This document shows, piece by piece, positions 4,484 to 6,187 of a stretch of 6,187 nucleotides of DNA; position 1 is the stretch's first letter, and each line of letters starts with the position of its first letter. The notes below the pieces were generated by a model. That model was not told the origin of the DNA. It saw only the letters and a list, made by a program, of their open reading frames with translations, and ran no database searches. The DNA is taken from assembly GCF_020742175.1 (NCBI RefSeq), contig NZ_DYXM01000079.1:1-6187 (forward strand). Direction: 5' to 3'. The translations under genes and the position numbers were made by a program. Source of the stretch: Dietzia timorensis (lineage in GTDB: Bacteria; Actinomycetota; Actinomycetes; Mycobacteriales; Mycobacteriaceae).

Positions 4484-5250
4484 ATCTTCTTCGCGCAGAG
4501 TGGATCAAATCCAAATCAGTACTGTCCACGTGGGTGCTCCTGGCGATCGCCCTTGTCATCACCCTCGGCCTCGCCGGCCTGATGAGCTACCTCCAGACCC
4601 TCGACATCGAGGACGCCAACGGAGACTCGGCGAACATGGAGTTCTCCGCCGGTGAGATGGTCGGCTCGACCTTCGGCAGCTTCCCGGCGATGCTCATCTG
4701 GGTCGTCGCGATCGTGCTCATCTGCGGTGAATACCGGAGCGGCACGATCAAGAACGTCTTCGCCGTCGCCCCCAGGCGCTGGGACGTCTACCTGGTGAAG
4801 ACCGGCTTCTTCGTCGTCGCCGGAGCGGTGATCTCGTTCGTGTTCACCTTCCTCGCGCTCATCCTCACGTTCCTGGTGACCGGCTCGGACTCCCTTGCCC
4901 CGTGGAGCGGGGACGCGCTTCTCGCGAACCTCCGTTTCGCGGCGTACATGGCGGTGTCGATGCTCGCCATGGTCGGCATCAGCTTCCTGCTCCGCAACGT
5001 CGCGGGCACGATCACGCTGGTTATCGGCTGGGTGTTCATCATCGAAAGCGTGCTGTCGAACCTGCCGCGCGTCGGCGACGCCATCGGCTCGTGGATGCCG
5101 TTCCAGAACGGCATGACCTGGGCGATGGACCAGGCGGGCACCGGGCTCGCGAAGTCCTTCGACGACCCCGCCAACATCCTGTGGTTCATCGTGTTCTCGC
5201 TGATCCTGTGGACCGCCGGACTATTCGCGCTGTACAAGCGCGACGCCTGA
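4480..5250 (+). CDS. ABC-2 type transporter permease
   Basis: This 256-residue integral membrane protein forms the channel for the preceding ATPase. It has six predicted spans, at about 17-38, 68-82, 108-133, 152-171, 174-193 and 232-252, the standard ABC-2 number. A large extracytoplasmic loop follows span 1 (about 39-67, with the acidic stretch LDIEDANGD). After span 2 comes the family motif GEYRSGTIKNVFAVAPRR (83-100), the cytoplasmic coupling segment that contacts the ATPase. The N-terminus LLRAEWIKSKS is also typical. A strong Shine-Dalgarno site and stop/start overlap fix the start and imply coupled translation. It probably works as a homodimer with two ATPase subunits, since no second permease follows. 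A strong terminator closes the operon about 60 bases downstream. Confidence 0.93.
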   Translation: MNLLRAEWIKSKSVLSTWVLLAIALVITLGLAGLMSYLQTLDIEDANGDSANMEFSAGEMVGSTFGSFPAMLIWVVAIVLICGEYRSGTIKNVFAVAPRRWDVYLVKTGFFVVAGAVISFVFTFLALILTFLVTGSDSLAPWSGDALLANLRFAAYMAVSMLAMVGISFLLRNVAGTITLVIGWVFIIESVLSNLPRVGDAIGSWMPFQNGMTWAMDQAGTGLAKSFDDPANILWFIVFSLILWTAGLFALYKRDA

Positions 5251-5308
5251 TTCGCGGCGACGTCTACCGCACGTCCTCATTGACGACGGCGGTTAAGGCG
5301 TAAGGACG

Positions 5309-5350
5309 AAAAAGAGCGGCCGGGTGGAATTCCACCCGGCCGCTCTTTCA
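5309..5350. terminator. Bidirectional terminator, perfect 38-bp palindrome
   Basis: Bases 5311-5329 are exactly complementary to 5330-5348, nineteen perfect pairs with no spacer and GAATTC at the centre. A-rich sequence on the left and CTTTCAATATTT on the right give a U-tract in either direction. It sits between the convergent ABC permease and MFS exporter genes and probably serves both. Confidence 0.9.
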
Positions 5351-5395
5351 ATATTTAGCAGTGGGCTATGGCACACGCCTTTCTCCCCGCAACTT

Positions 5396-5410
5396 GTAGA
5401 CGCTGTCTAC
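5396..5410. repeat. Operator-like palindrome GTAGAC-GCT-GTCTAC
   Basis: Perfect six-base arms surround a three-base centre, 28 bases beyond the stop of the MFS gene. Size and symmetry resemble TetR-family operators, which often control QacA-type exporters. Here, however, it lies at the 3' end of the exporter gene, with no start codon or regulator gene beside it. A small RNA hairpin in the exporter 3' end is the alternative. Confidence 0.35.
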
Positions 5411-5437
5411 TCAAAACCGCATGGGACGTGTTTCGGG

Positions 5438-6187
5438 CTAGATCCGCGCGCTCGCGGCGACGTCCGTGGTCGCGGCCTCGACGGGAGCCGCCGGCGCGTC
5501 GGTATCGGCATTAGCGTCGGCGCTGGCGTCCGAGTCGGCTTCGACCGCGGCCTCGGCATCGCCGGATGCATTGGGCCGGATCGTCTTATGCACGAGGAAC
5601 GCGGCGCCGAGCATCAGCACGAATGCGAGCGCGGACGTGGCGATCGAGCCCATATCGAACGCGTGGCGCGCGGAGTCCGCGAGCGCCGCGCCCTCGGGCC
5701 CGCCGAGCGACGAGGCCACGCCGAGCCCGCCGGCGAGCGTCTCGCGCGCGGCATCCGCCGCCGAACCCGCAGCCGCGGGCACCGTGACGACCGAGCTGTA
5801 GACGAAGCCGAGGATCGACCCGAGTACGGCCGTGCCGAGCACGGACCCCGTCTCGTACGCGGTCTCCGAGATCGCCGAGGCCGCGCCCGCCTTGTGGGAG
5901 GGCACGGACGACAGGATCACGTCGTTCGAGAGCGTCTCGGCCACACCGATGCCGGCGCCGAGGATCGCAAAGGCGAGCATCAGCCCGACGTCGCTGGCCA
6001 TGAAGGACGCGGCCGCCACAACCACGTAGGCCGTCGCATTGAGTAGTAGGCCGAGGGTGATGAGCGCGCCCGGCGTCATAAAGCGGACGAAACGCACGGC
6101 CAGCAGGCCCATAACGACCGAGACGCCGAGGCCCGGGAGCAGCATCACGCCGGCCGACATGGGCGAGTGCCCGCTGACCAGCTGCAG
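5438..6187 (-). CDS. MFS drug exporter, DHA2 (QacA/SmvA) type, N-terminal half outside window
   Basis: The visible 249 residues are the C-terminal half of a proton-driven 14-helix exporter of the DHA2 family. The reading frame stays open to the right edge, entering with LQLVSGHSP, a loop typical of this family (compare YLQLVLGYSP). It continues through spans at about 12-32, 38-60, 66-90, 108-134 and 182-200. The segment GAASAISETAYETGSVLGTAVLG (101-123) corresponds to the (A)SxEETAYELG motif of QacA/SmvA exporters of quaternary ammonium and other cationic compounds, which is the basis for the subfamily call. A long loop (135-180) rich in Ala and Gly precedes the last helix. An acidic Ala/Asp-rich tail of about 43 residues (207-249) ends the protein and is probably disordered. 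It stops with TAG at 5440-5438 and is convergent with the ABC operon. Its promoter and start are outside the window. Confidence 0.93.
   Translation of the reverse strand: MQLVSGHSPMSAGVMLLPGLGVSVVMGLLAVRFVRFMTPGALITLGLLLNATAYVVVAAASFMASDVGLMLAFAILGAGIGVAETLSNDVILSSVPSHKAGAASAISETAYETGSVLGTAVLGSILGFVYSSVVTVPAAAGSAADAARETLAGGLGVASSLGGPEGAALADSARHAFDMGSIATSALAFVLMLGAAFLVHKTIRPNASGDAEAAVEADSDASADANADTDAPAAPVEAATTDVAASARI

Noticed and set aside
5466..5560. GGCGTCGG-like repetitive stretch as a tandem repeat locus
   Set aside because: It is explained by the Ala/Asp-rich coding sequence of the MFS tail and has no constant repeat unit.
5324..6046. Plus-strand open frame opposite the MFS gene
   Set aside because: It begins inside the palindromic terminator and encodes Arg/Gly/His-rich sequence. 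The minus strand encodes clear exporter helices.

Overview
The window is about two-thirds G+C. It looks like the chromosome of a high-GC Gram-positive actinobacterium, most likely Corynebacterium or a relative in Mycobacteriales, with other Actinomycetes not excluded. The evidence is the strong GC bias at third codon positions, a DtxR/IdeR-type iron box, a CRP/GlxR-type palindrome (TGTGA-N6-TCACA), TANNNT-type -10 elements placed 6-7 bases before start codons (leaderless genes), and the actinobacterial style of the proteins. The genus is an inference. I see no rRNA, tRNA, CRISPR array, transposase or phage gene.

Layout from left to right: (1) the 3' two-thirds of thiG (thiazole synthase of thiamine biosynthesis), cut by the left edge; (2) a convergent small membrane-protein gene on the minus strand; (3) a gene-free stretch of about 510 bases (802-1312) that is the regulatory heart of the window. 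It holds a CRP/GlxR-like site, paired GTTWAAC elements, a sigma-A-type promoter whose -35/-10 spacer is covered by a DtxR/IdeR-like box, and a structured 5' leader; (4) a secreted seven-bladed YncE-like beta-propeller gene, closed by a strong hairpin terminator; (5) a probably leaderless dienelactone-hydrolase-family gene; (6) a two-gene ABC-2 exporter operon (ATPase plus permease, ATGA overlap), also apparently leaderless; (7) a perfect 38-bp palindrome acting as a shared terminator; (8) the C-terminal half of a 14-TM QacA/SmvA-type MFS exporter on the minus strand, cut by the right edge.

The genes form separate transcription units rather than one pathway. The most interesting unit is the propeller gene. 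Promoter, iron box and leader architecture suggest a protein exported under iron limitation. It carries three [IV]TGS motifs flanking the propeller and a cysteine pair placed so that it could tie the propeller ends together. The two transport systems at the right (ABC-2 pair and MFS exporter) are convergent, and an operator-like palindrome lies between them.
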